In this document: one piece after another, positions 26,896 to 38,900 of the stretch
Numbering within the stretch: position 1 is the first letter of the stretch
Layout: each line of letters starts with the position of its first letter
Assembly: GCA_947561585.1 (NCBI GenBank)
Contig: CANNZV010000258.1
Location: 283,351-347,350 of the forward strand
Source of the DNA: Caprella mutica
Lineage: Eukaryota > Arthropoda > Malacostraca > Amphipoda > Caprellidae
Length of the DNA stretch: 64,000 nt
Direction: 5' to 3'
Position numbers and translations under genes: made by a program
The notes under the pieces: model-generated
The model's input: the letters and a program-made list of their open reading frames with translations, nothing else
The model's database searches: none
What the model was told of the DNA's origin: nothing

Positions 26896-29753
26896 TGTAT
26901 GATCGGAGCCCTGGGGGGTGTGTTTCTATTTCTCTAGCCGGGCAGGCATTTCTTTATTTCAATATTCATATTCAATATTTCCAGTATTTAAGTTCTTTCA
27001 TTCACATGGTAGCGTGGTTTTTAATTAGTGCTGAGCGGGCATTTATTTACGTGAGTTACGATTCTCCCTAGAAAGAATAATCAATTTGTCTAATTTACTG
27101 TTTACGTTACTTAACAATAATAATCATCAATATCTTCACTTCATTGAATAGCATCAAATCAAATATCGTACCAAAATAACAAGGTTAAATAAAACACAGT
27201 AATAGATTAAATCAGGTGTACTCTAATTAAGTAATAGATCAGACAAAAGGTTCGAGAAATAGTAAATCCTACATATACATCGTACGGCTCTAGGACAACT
27301 GCCATGCGGACAACTGCCATAGTGGACAACTGCCATGTAATATATTATAATTTTATTTTGGGTGAATTGTAAATCCTATGATTTCTTGGAATTAATTTGA
27401 TGTGAAGTATATCATTATTTTGACCAATAATTTTAGTATAAAAATGTTAATTGTATAGTAAGAAATTGTGAATGAAGAAACATTGAAATTAATATTGAAG
27501 TAATACTAGATTTCTTTCTTTGTTACAATCATTTTCTTTCACATTTTACGCCTTAAATAATCAAATGGTTGACAAAAAGATTGAAATCTATAGATACAAA
27601 ACTTTTTTTTGCAAACAGTTCCGAATAAAAAGAATAGTACAAAGATTAGCTTAACTGGTTAATATTTTCAGTGAGTGTGGTTTTGCATCTTACTATTTTA
27701 AAGTTACTTTCACACAACACTGGGCATATATGAGTTAACTAAAATGTTGATTTGTTATTAGTATAATAACAAATTTAATAAAACATATTTCAGTAATAAT
27801 TATTCTCATATTTTGACACTTTTCAAATATTTATAAGATATGTTTCTGATCGGTGGGAGCTGGAAACAAAGAAACTATAGAAAAATATTTCCAAGTTACT
27901 GAGTAAAGTGTTTTTTGTAAGAATTTTTTTTAACATAGAAATAAGATAGATACTACTTCAGTTTCTAATCCTGAATCTAGCAGAAATGTTTGTTTTTTTT
28001 CAAATAAAAATTTATAATTAACCCAATGAAAATTATTAAATAGTAAAATGCAAAATCACACTCACTAGAAATTTTATCCTGTAAAGCTTGTGTTTGTACT
28101 ATTCTTTGTATTTTGAAATGTTTGAAAAAAAAGTTTTGCATCTATAGATTTTCCACTTGTCAACCATTTGATTGTTTAAGGAGCTAAATGGGTTAAATAT
28201 GATTTAAAAAAGAAATGAATTTAGTATACTTCAACTTTAAATTCTGAATCTGCCGTTAATATTAATTTTTATACTTCTTCATGCACAATTTCGGACTGTA
28301 AGATTAATATTATACTTATTTTTAGGTTAAGATAATAATATACTTCACATCAAATTAAGTCCATGAAAGGTTAAGTTTACAAGTGCATTACAATTCAACC
28401 AATATAAAATTATAATATATTGCATGACAATTGTCCGCATGGCAGTTTGTCGCATGGCAGTTGTCCACTATGGCAGTTATCCGCATGGCAGTTATCCGCA
28501 TGGCAGTTATCCGCATGGCAGTTATCCGCATGTCAGTTGTCCGCATATCAGTTGTCCGCATGTCAGTTGTCCGTACACCACATCGTACACTTAATTAAAT
28601 TAATCAAATATCTACCTATGGAGGAGTTTAACTTACAACATGGGTCAAGCTTTGGAGGTTGAGAGTATACCTGTCACAAATAAACACTGACACAATCACT
28701 GAGGAAATACGGATGGGGTTACTGAATTTCTAATGGAGTTGATGCGGCTGGAAACTCTACAGAACCACTGTACTAGTGTATTGGGAACGGCTGAAGTCCT
28801 CCACTGGAACTTTGTTAATTGACGTGACGACAACTCGTGCAAATCTAAGTACGATTATGGTGACTCTGGCTTCAGACTCCTACTGCTTATTGAATGTCTG
28901 CTCTGCAACATTAGAAGTTGTTCTGACACGCCAGAAGTTGTTCTGCAACGTCAGAAGTTGTTGTGCAACAGACTTCGGTTCTTGGTTCCCTCATCTTGTC
29001 TCGTTTGGCTTCGACTCTGCCGTAAAGAATACAACCTCTGCTGCCGGGATCTATTGAATGGCAAGATTCAACCACTTGCTAAGGATCCTATCTCCACCAC
29101 TATTACGAGCGGAGATCTTCATCGACTAAGCCCTGCCCGCCGGGGTCTTATCCAGACCGGTGAACTACTTAAGACACTCTTGTAAGCAGAGAGTGACGAC
29201 AGACAGAGTAGGACTCCTTCATAATCTCAATCCACCGCTTATATACTCCCCAGATTCATCTAAAACTCCACCCAAATCCAAACGTAAGATGCCGCTGATC
29301 TCACTTCTCCAATTCCGATTGGTTCTCAACCCTCCTGTAGGCTGTCCCTAATTCTACCCTCAACTAATAGAAACTGACAAATTCAAAAATAACTCCTCCT
29401 ATATTTCCGACTAAACTAATTACTTTCTCACAGAAAAAGAAACATCAAACTTGAAATCTGTTAGGATACATGAAACCTCAAGAGCTCGTTATTTCTATTA
29501 AGTAAACCACAGAAAACCTCTGACCTAGAGAAAACAGTAGATGGTTAATTACCCTCACCAAATGCATTACATGTAACAGAGTTTGAAAGTCTTATTCACT
29601 CTCTTAAAGCAATAAATATTATTGTCAAACAACCATCCTAAAACCACAAACATTTGAGCAGAAGGGAAATATCCAATGTTTTATTTCAAAGTCACTAAAT
29701 AATTAACTTCAAATAACAAACCGGTCTGAAGATTTTATAACTACCAGTATACA
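26896..29753 (-). mobile_element. solo LTR of a retrotransposon inserted into a minisatellite
   Basis: The insert begins TGTATGATCGG and ends CAGTATACA: a TG...CA element with a 5-bp terminal inverted repeat (TGTAT/ATACA). It is flanked by the 4-bp duplication TGAT (26892-26895 and 29754-29757). Read on the minus strand, it has a TATA box (GAGTATATAAG, complement of 29238-29248), a GC-richer transcribed part (about 28660-29230) and AATAAA (complement of 26953-26958) close to its end. This is the U3-R-U5 order of an LTR. Without the foldback element nested at 27286-28579, the LTR is about 1.55 kb. No gag or pol is present. Short open frames at 28776-29351 are unsupported as genes. Confidence 0.7.
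27286..28579. mobile_element. large foldback element with subrepeat tips and 9-bp target duplication
   Basis: It is flanked by ACATCGTAC on both sides (27277-27285 and 28580-28588). The left tip carries three GGACAACTGCCATG repeats and the right tip about nine inverted copies (CATGGCAGTTGTCC, CATGGCAGTTATCC). The arms continue as inverted repeats almost to the centre near 27920: ACAAAACTTTTTTTTGC and GAATAGTACAAAG on the left find their complements at 28090-28150. The 9-bp duplication and long TIRs suit a MULE-type non-autonomous element. It is nested in the solo LTR. Confidence 0.88.
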
Positions 29754-29816
29754 TGATAGTGTAGGAGTGATAGGAGAGTGATAGTGTAGGAGTGTTAGGA
29801 GAATGATAGTCTAGGA
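29754..29816. repeat. 26-bp minisatellite, right part of the split array
   Basis: Two to three copies of the 26490-26895 unit (GATAGTGTAGGAGTGATAGG) resume immediately after the solo LTR, beginning with the duplicated TGAT. Confidence 0.85.
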
Positions 29817-29923
29817 CTCAAGAAGATGGCCGTTATAGCAGCTCTACCTTAACTATAGTCTATAGATTTCTACTTTACTAATAACTTTGTTTTATTTCAC
29901 AGTTGACAATATTAGCATTTAAA

Positions 29924-32900
29924 ATGTCTGTTATTCCGTTGCTTCTTCTGTTGTTGAACTGTTTTCTGTTCGCTAACGGTGAGATAGACAGACAACACTC
30001 GGACATGAACACAAGAAAAGATGTACCAAAGAAAAACTACCCGCCTCTAGTGGAAGTGGAAGGTAAGTGATTAGTGATCTATGTGTAATGGAGGGGGTGA
30101 TTAGTGACCTATGTGTAATGAAGGGGGTGATTAGTGACCTATGTGTAATGAAGGGGGTGATTAGTGACATATATGTAATGGAGGGGGTGATTAGTGACCT
30201 ATGTGTAATGAAGGGGGTGATTAGTGACCTATGTGTAATGAAGGGGGTGATTAATGACATATATGTAATGGAGGGGGTGATTAGTGACCTATGTGTAATG
30301 AGGGGGTGATTAGTGACCTATGTGTAATGGAGGGGGTGATTAGTGACCTATGTGTAATGGAGGGGGTGATTAGTGACCTATGTGTAATGGAGGGGGTGAT
30401 TAGTGACCTATGTGTAATGGATGGGTGATTAGTGACCTATGTGTAATGGAGGGGGTGATTAGTGACCTATGTGTAATGGAGGGGGTGATTAGTGACCTAT
30501 GTGTAATGGAGGGGGTGATTAGTGACCTATGTGTAATGGAGGGGGTGATTAGTGACCTATGTGTAATGGAGGGGGTGATTAGTGACCTATGTGTAATGGA
30601 GGGGGTGATTAGTGACCTATGTGTAATGGAGGGGGTGATTAGTGACCTATGTGTAATGGAGGGGTGATTAGTGACCTATGTGTAATGGAGGGGGTGATTA
30701 GTGACCTATGTGTAATGGAGGGGGTGATTAGTGACCTATGTGTAATGGAGGGGGTGATTAGTGACCTATGTGTAATGGAGGGGGTGATTAGTGACCTATG
30801 TGTAATGGAGGGGGTGATTAGTGACCAATGTTTAATGGAGGGGGTGATTAGTGACCTATGTGTAATGAATGGAGTGATTAGTGGCCTATGTGTAATGAAT
30901 GGAGTGATTAGTGACCTATGTGTAATGGAGGGGGCTATTAGTGACCTATGTGTAAAGGTGGAAATTGTTGAGTGATAAGTGACTTATTTGCAAGTTGTTT
31001 TCACCAAAGAATTTCGTTCTTAGTAAGCATTCAAATACATATTTTTCTTAATTTTTTTCACTCAATAGGATGATATGAAATAACTTGAAAATTAAACTGT
31101 AATAATAATTAGTCTTTACTATTATATCACCACAATTTATTATTACATTAAATGTCATCACAGTAATAGGTATGTAAGAACACACTATCGATAAATAGTG
31201 TGTTTACACCTAAAATAACTATGTAATACCATCTTGTCCAACATTTTTTTCATCTTTTTAATAGCAGTGTAACACTTGCTGTTAATATATTAATATAAAT
31301 TGTACATTAACAACAAATATTTTAAACCACATTAAGTATGATGAGTTAAAAACTGAACATAATTTAATTAATTAAAATTAATTATCAATCTTTTCTCAAG
31401 GTATGAAAATTATTAATAAAATAAAATAAATGTAACACTTGCAAAATCATTTTAAAACTCACTAGTGAGCTATCTACCAACAGTCTGTTCTAAGTCACTA
31501 GTGAGCTATCTACCAACAGTCTGTTCTAAGTCACTAGTGAGCTATCTAACAACAGTCTGTTCTGAGTCACTAGTGAGCTATCTAGCAACAGTCTGTTCTG
31601 AGTCACTAGTGAGCTATCTACCAACAGTCTGTTCTAAGTCACTAGTGAGCTATCTACCAACAGTCTGTTCTAAGTCACTAGTGAGCTATCTAGCAACAGT
31701 CTGTTCTAAGTCACTAGTGAGCTATCTAACAACAGTCTGTTCTAAGTCACTAGTGAGCTATCTACCAACAGTCTGTTCTAAGTCACTAGTGAGCTATCTA
31801 GCAACAGTCTGTTCTAAATCACTAGTGAGCTATCTACCAACAGTCTGTTCTAAGTCACTAGTGAGCTATCTACCAACAGTCTGTTCTAAGTCACTAGTGA
31901 GCTATCTAGCAACAGTCTGTTCTGAGTCACTAGTGAGCTATCTACCAACAGTCTGTTCTAAGTCACTAGTGAGCTATCTACCAACAGTCTGTTCTAAGTC
32001 ACTAGTGAGCTATCTAGCAACAGTCTGTTCTAAATCACTAGTGAGCTATCTACCAACAGTCTGTTCTAAGTCACTAGTGAGCTATCTAGCAACAGTCTGT
32101 TCTGAGTCACTAGTGAGCTATCTACCAACAGTCTGTTCTAAGTCACTAGTGAGCTATCTACCAACAGTCTGTTCTAAGTCACTAGTGAGCTATCTAGCAA
32201 CAGTCTGTTCTAAGTCACTAGTGAGCTATCTAACAACAGTCTGTTCTAAGTCACTAGTGAGCTATCTACCAACAGTCTGTTCTAAGTCACTAGTGAGCTA
32301 TCTAGCAACAGTCTGTTCTGAGTCACTAGTGAGCTATCTACCAACAGTCTGTTCTAAGTCACTAGTGAGCTATCTACCAACAGTCTGTTCTAAGTCACTA
32401 GTGAGCTATCTACCAACAGTCTGTTCTAAGTCACTAGTGAGCTATCTAGCAACAGTCTGTTCTAAATCACTAGTGAGCTATCTACCAACAGTCTGTTCTA
32501 AGTCACTAGTGAGCTATCTAGCAACAGTCTGTTCTGAGTCACTAGTGAGCTATCTACCAACAGTCTGTTCTAAGTCACTAGTGAGCTATCTACCAACAGT
32601 CTGTTCTAAGTCACTAGTGAGCTATCTAGCAACAGTCTGTTCTAAGTCACTAGTGAGCTATCTAACAACAGTCTGTTTGTTATTTTCACCTGACAATAAA
32701 TAATAAATGATTTCGAAGTCAATTCTTTGCTGCAGTGTTATAGGGGGAAATATTTATTGTTATTTTCTATCTTGTTATTGCTGTACTTGATATTAATTCA
32801 ATTTCCACACCTCATATTTATTAATATCTACAATAATAGTTTGTTTCGGTGAAATATTTTATGTTTTCTTAATAACATGTTCTGTTAATTAATAAAATAA

Positions 32901-35900
32901 ATACATTGATTAAATTCAAGTCTACATATAGCTTTGGTATCTACAATAACATGTTATTGTCTACTAATCCCATAGATTAAATCATGAAGATAACGATTTA
33001 TTAAATGTTTAGCATCATCTTTAGAGCTTGATGAGGAATATATCTAAACTATTTAGTGTACTTGCCCGTCCCTCACTTCAAGTTCGTTCCCTCAGATTTA
33101 CCTAAAGATATGAATTGAATAATGACAATAACATTATATGTATATCATATACATTCATGTAGTTTATAAATTTAATGTCAGAGGATGTAAAGAGTTCTTC
33201 CTTTAAAAAATAAAACTGTAGATATTTAATAATATCTAATTTGGTTAATGAAATCATTTATCGAACTGATATAAGAATTATTATCCTTCTATCAATTGGT
33301 AACATAATTAGACTAACTTCTGAATATTACTTGAAGTGTGACAGACAGACAGACAAATTAACATAAGGAAATATCATGTGGAGGATGATAAGCAAATAAC
33401 AATTAATATTTAGTTTTGAGAGTCCTTAAAATCTCAACGAAGAAGATATTCTTAGAATTTGAGTTTTCGAATAGAAATATGTCGTCTTTTCATCATCAGG
33501 ATCAAGAAGGGAAAAACCTGAACCTAATAATAAATTTTATGACAAATTGTCGTATGTTGGATATTAACTTTCTATAACAGCTCCCTGATCTATCTTATAC
33601 ATAACTGTTAATATTTCAATAATTTTCTATTTTGAAAAATTAATTACAGGAGGTTTGAATTGAACTTCGATTATTTTTAGGATTCATGCTCTTTAAGACT
33701 TCTTCACACATGTGATTTTTTATGACTGAGAGGAGCCGGAGCTCTATTAATATGTCAGTTGGAATTAATGTAACGATATATCTTTTCACTGACACTGAAT
33801 CACTGAGAGGAGAGTGACTGATGTGTGAAGAAGCAACAAATATCAAAAAGACAAAATTTTGTCGGCAATATTTTATTACGTATAAAATCTTTTATTTTAA
33901 ATGAATTACGTATAATATTCATTATTTCAAATTGAAATCCAAAATTAATTTATAAATTATAGGATAAATAAATATTGTTTCGGAATTGCTTCTCCGAAAT
34001 GAAAGAGCGCTATGGACTGAGTTTTTATTTAGTAATCTGAGAAAGATACAACTGGGCACTATGAGCAACAGACACAATGATCCTAATTAGTCAGAAAATA
34101 TGGTCAATTAATCAAAAACAAATACTCTCTACAGGTAATTTGGCGTAGAGAATGAAATTTGGTAATCGAGAGACATGAGCAAATCTTCGCTCTTAAACAT
34201 ATGGTACAATTAGATATGAATATGTGAACTGGAAAACATAAGAACATAACTACGTACAGAGTTATATACGGAACCTAAATCAGGTGTATTAATTTATCGC
34301 ACTTAAACACACAAATAATTTCGCCAAACTAACCTATGAGGGGGTTAAATTATATAATAATAAGAGTAACGAAAAGAGAAAGTAAAGAAAGATTCAAAAA
34401 TCGCTACAAAACAATAACTAAAGATTATAGCAATCTAATTGCAAAGGACTTCTGAAAAGAAGTAGTACAAAAAATGGATAGTAAGGAAAATTCAATACAG
34501 CTGCAAACTATAAATAAAGCTATTAACAATTTAATGAAATGGAATTCAGATGACGAAGTACGAAAATGGTTAGAATAGATATGGCTAAGCTATTGTTAAC
34601 CTTGCAAAAAAGGATTTCACAAACAAGACCCAGTTTAAAACACTACTAACACATTAATAACAATAACAAATGTAACACTTCACACATTTCAAATATTCAT
34701 GGAGAACCTTCCTTACTAGATATAAAAGATTCGTGAAACTACTTTCAGTTCTACGTTTTACTACTCTTAACTGTAATTCATTTTGAATCGCCTTTTGAGT
34801 GGTTGTAAGACGCAATAATGATGTTCTGCCATCGCTGCTTTCCAGCACATATATACATTATACACCCTCTGATTCGAAATAGTTGGTGCATTGAAATTTT
34901 GAATTTGTCAGAAATGCTTTCCTTATGCATGTAATATTTAAGTTGAATAAGACAGGATTTTTGATTGAAAATTCATACATGGTTAAGGGGATCGTTCAGT
35001 GGATTTGCTAGCTACCAATAATATTCGTCCAATTGAGCTGAGATTTTGAAATAAGGTGTAAAATGCTCCAAATCTTTGAAGTTGCTCCTGTAAATTTTTC
35101 ATTTTTGGGGCCCCGCACGAAAAGTCTATAGACTCAATAGGAGTTGGTCCTATATAAAAATTTATGAAGCTAATATATTTAGCTGGACATTCCTAATATT
35201 ACCTAGAGACCTTTTTTTTTAATTTCGATCTAAATATCTATTTATTTCATTTGAAAAAAAATCATTTTTTTCACTTTTTTATTATTTTCTTATTTTTCAA
35301 ATAAAAAAAATTGAAATCGAAATTTAAAAAAAGCCCTCTAGACGATCTTAGAAATTTCGAGCTAAACAGATTAGCTTCCATGAATTTTTCTGTAAGACCA
35401 ACCACCATTGAGTCTATAGACTTGGCGTGAATACGATTTGAGTAAAAAAGTTATCGAGATATTGGAGTAAACAAAAAAGGGTCATCAGGCCCCTAGCTAC
35501 GACGAAGCCATCTACCAAAAATGCAAGGCTATTATACAACATCAGATCGCTTCGGGGGAACCAAAGGGCCTCCCTGGAAGCAATCTACCAAAAATAGGAG
35601 GCTATTATATGAAAAAAACACACACAAAAAAAATCCCCCCCTACATTATTCGCACCCCTGACCCACTTCCAGTTGCCACAGCGAACTGAAATTTTCTCTG
35701 CGTTTTCTTTAGACTATTTCTAGCGAACTAAAGTTAAAAAAACGGTAAAAATTGAAAAAAAAAAAATACTGAACGATCCCTTTAACTTAAATTGTAAAAT
35801 TTAATGTTTCAGGAATGAATTAGATTGACAATGTACGGAGTTCATTCGTGACCAAAATTTACACTATTTGTATGATTTTGTAACAATTTTGATAGCACAT

Positions 35901-38900
35901 CGATTTAGAATATTGAATTGAACATCTCTAGTAGTATTTATTGAGCTGCTCTTCGTCTAGACTCTAGAATTTGTTGATTCTTTATGTCACTACTTTGTTT
36001 GCATTCCACATTAGCATAACCTATACTTTTCAAATCCATTTTGGTAAGAAGTTTTAAAGAGTCATTGAATAGCAGCTGCTAAAGAAACTTGCATAAATTA
36101 TATTCACCAATGACTTCTTAACCCTTTCACCATGTATAACTGGGATAAAACGCTATAACACGGACATATTTTGATTGTGTCTATATATCAGACTAAAGGG
36201 AGTAATGAAATATAGGATAGAGATCTTATATATGTTGATAGAAGGTGGTATCCGACGGTTTTTCCGAAAACTATTTCGGCGAACCAGATTCTCCGAATAC
36301 GAATTTGCCGGAACCCAAATTTGTCGAAACGGATTCGCCGAAAGACAAATTTACCGAAAGACTCGTATAAAACAGAATATAAAATTCCACAGAAGTTACA
36401 GAAAAGAAACGAAACAAAGAAATCATAACCCTCAGTTACACTAAATGATCCTATAATTATTCTATCTCTTCGTTAATCATTGTGTTAATCTTTGTACCAC
36501 AAAATGATTCTTTGTTTTATCTTATTTTAAAGACGTTCAAGCTTTATTCATTCAGAATCAGTCAGTCAGCTATGGGAGCATGTTGCATTTCTTTCATTTG
36601 AGCGTTTGGTTGTTTTTTAGATTGTGTGTTTCTAGTGTGTTTATTCATTTTTATGAATATTCCATGTTTACTGTATATTTTTTATTCAGTTGTTAATAGT
36701 ATACCCTACAGAAGGTGTTTTGTGGCTGACATTATTAATATTTATTCCATTTATTGCGTTTAAAATATAAAATTGTTAGTAATGAGTAACATAATATTAG
36801 ATATGTGTATATCTTCCCTATATACATCTAGCTTCAACGATAGTGTCACTTGCATGAATAAATTTGTTTCAGGTAAGAAGATTTATTTCTATCAACCCTT
36901 TTTTAGTAATGCCATAAACTTATTAATATTTAATATAAAAAAAATTTGGTAAAAATAATGTATACATATTCATTTCATCATATTATTTACTAATTAAAAT
37001 ATACATTCTACAGTTAGATATATGAATTTAGCAAAATGATACCGAATTAGCGGAATACAGATTTATATAGCAATAGTAATGTCAAACTCATATAAGAAAT
37101 TTGTTTTTTTATACATAAGATATAATGATGAGAACTACAAAGTCCAACAGAATGTTTTTTAAATATATTAAATTTGATTTTCGTCAAATTCGTCTTTCGG
37201 AAAATTTGTCCTTCGGCAAATCCATTTCCGGCCAATTTGGGATTCGGAAAAAACGTATTCGGAAAATCCGTTTCGGTAAATTAGTTTTCGGCAAATTTGG
37301 TTTCGGCCAATTCGTTTTCGGAAAATCAGCCTAGACCCGATAGAAGGTATCCAACTTATGACACTTGATCATGAAATTCATTGTTTAGTCCATATTTTTC
37401 ACACCAATTCCAGATGATGAATAGAAGACATCTTGCTATTCGAAAGCTCGAAACTTAAATAAACCTTCAACCTAGAATATAAATTAGCTCCTGGAATTAT
37501 TGAAATTTCGTTTAGTATAAATCTTTAAAATTAACAGTAGTCCAGAAATAACAGTTGCAGTGACTGACATGTAAGCAATATAGATTAGCAACCTCTAATA
37601 AATTGTTTAATGAATTATATTTACATACTGTTTTGCTGCAGATAAGATCTTCTGGAACAACTCAGCACAGGCAGAACTAAAACTAACACTGGAAGCGAAG
37701 ACTAACACCAATGTAGCGAAGAACGTCATTTTGTTCCTTGGTGACGGTATGGGCAACCCGACAATTGTGGCGGCCAGAATCTACAAAGGACAAAAAATAT
37801 CAGGAATAGCTGGTGAAGAGGAGACTTTGGTATTCGAAAACTTCGATAATGTTGCTTTATCTAAAGTTAGTAATGATTTAAAAAACAAAAGTATATACAA
37901 ACTGATAATACACAAATCAAACAACCACATTTCATTTAGTTTTCTAGACAATGTTATTTCTACTCTTGACTCCGTGTCAAAAACACATGTGTAAAATGGG
38001 TAGTAACTATTTTGTTGACATCTCGCTAACAACACATTTCACCGTCAGACCTACTGCGTGAATAAGCAAGTGGCTGACAGTGCTTGTACCGGAACTGCTT
38101 ACCTCACTGGAGTGAAGACCAACTACAAGTTAATCGGAGTAGATTCTACGGTGGAGCAAGGGAAATGTGAGACTATTACCGAAGATAATAAAGTCTATTC
38201 TATTGCCAAATGGGCTTTGGATAAAGGAAAGAGAGCTGGTGAGCATAACTAACATAAATCATGTCTAGAGTTTTATACCCAGAAAATTATGGTGAGAGCT
38301 TTCACCACAATATTTTCTTTTTCACCAGGCATCGTGACATCCACTCGTATAACTCACGCTACTCCGGCAGCAACCTACGCCCATGTGGCGCACAGAGACT
38401 GGGAGTGTGACGCTGAAATTAAAGAAGAGGTTGAAAAGTGTCCAGAACTCAAGGACATTGCCAGACAACTAGTAGAGGATGAGCCTGGAAAACTATTCAA
38501 CGTGAGCGATTATTTACTTACTCTTGCTACTATTTACTATTGCTATTTACGCATTGTTAAGTATTTCTAATAATATATTTTTGTTATATTTTGTATTAGT
38601 TAGTCTTTGAACATTTTATTTACCTCAATACTGTACAGCTATTACCGTTTAAAATATAATTATGATTTTCTCAATAGTGAATTTGACTTCTATTCACAAA
38701 AAAGCTAAGGAAACTTAGCTTTACAGTTTCAACAAATTAAATTTATTCCATGCAATTGGTACAACGTGTGAAACACTGTGAAGGTAACTAGGTTGTAAGT
38801 AAATGATAGTAAATAAATTGTTAAAACTTGAGAGAATGATTTCAAGATTACTAAAAAAGGGATTTTCATTTTTTTTTTTCACCATTTAAATAAATTATTC

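Noticed and set aside
28776..29351. Cluster of overlapping open frames of 62-93 codons
   Set aside because: They lie in the GC-richer transcribed part of a solo LTR, overlap in different frames and show no domain.
30067..30975. Open frames repeating [10 protein letters not shown]
   Set aside because: Artefact of the 30-bp minisatellite, located in an intron.
31465..32703. 412-codon open frame
   Set aside because: It is a 36-bp repeat inside intron 1 of the phosphatase gene; the frame is open because the period is a multiple of three.
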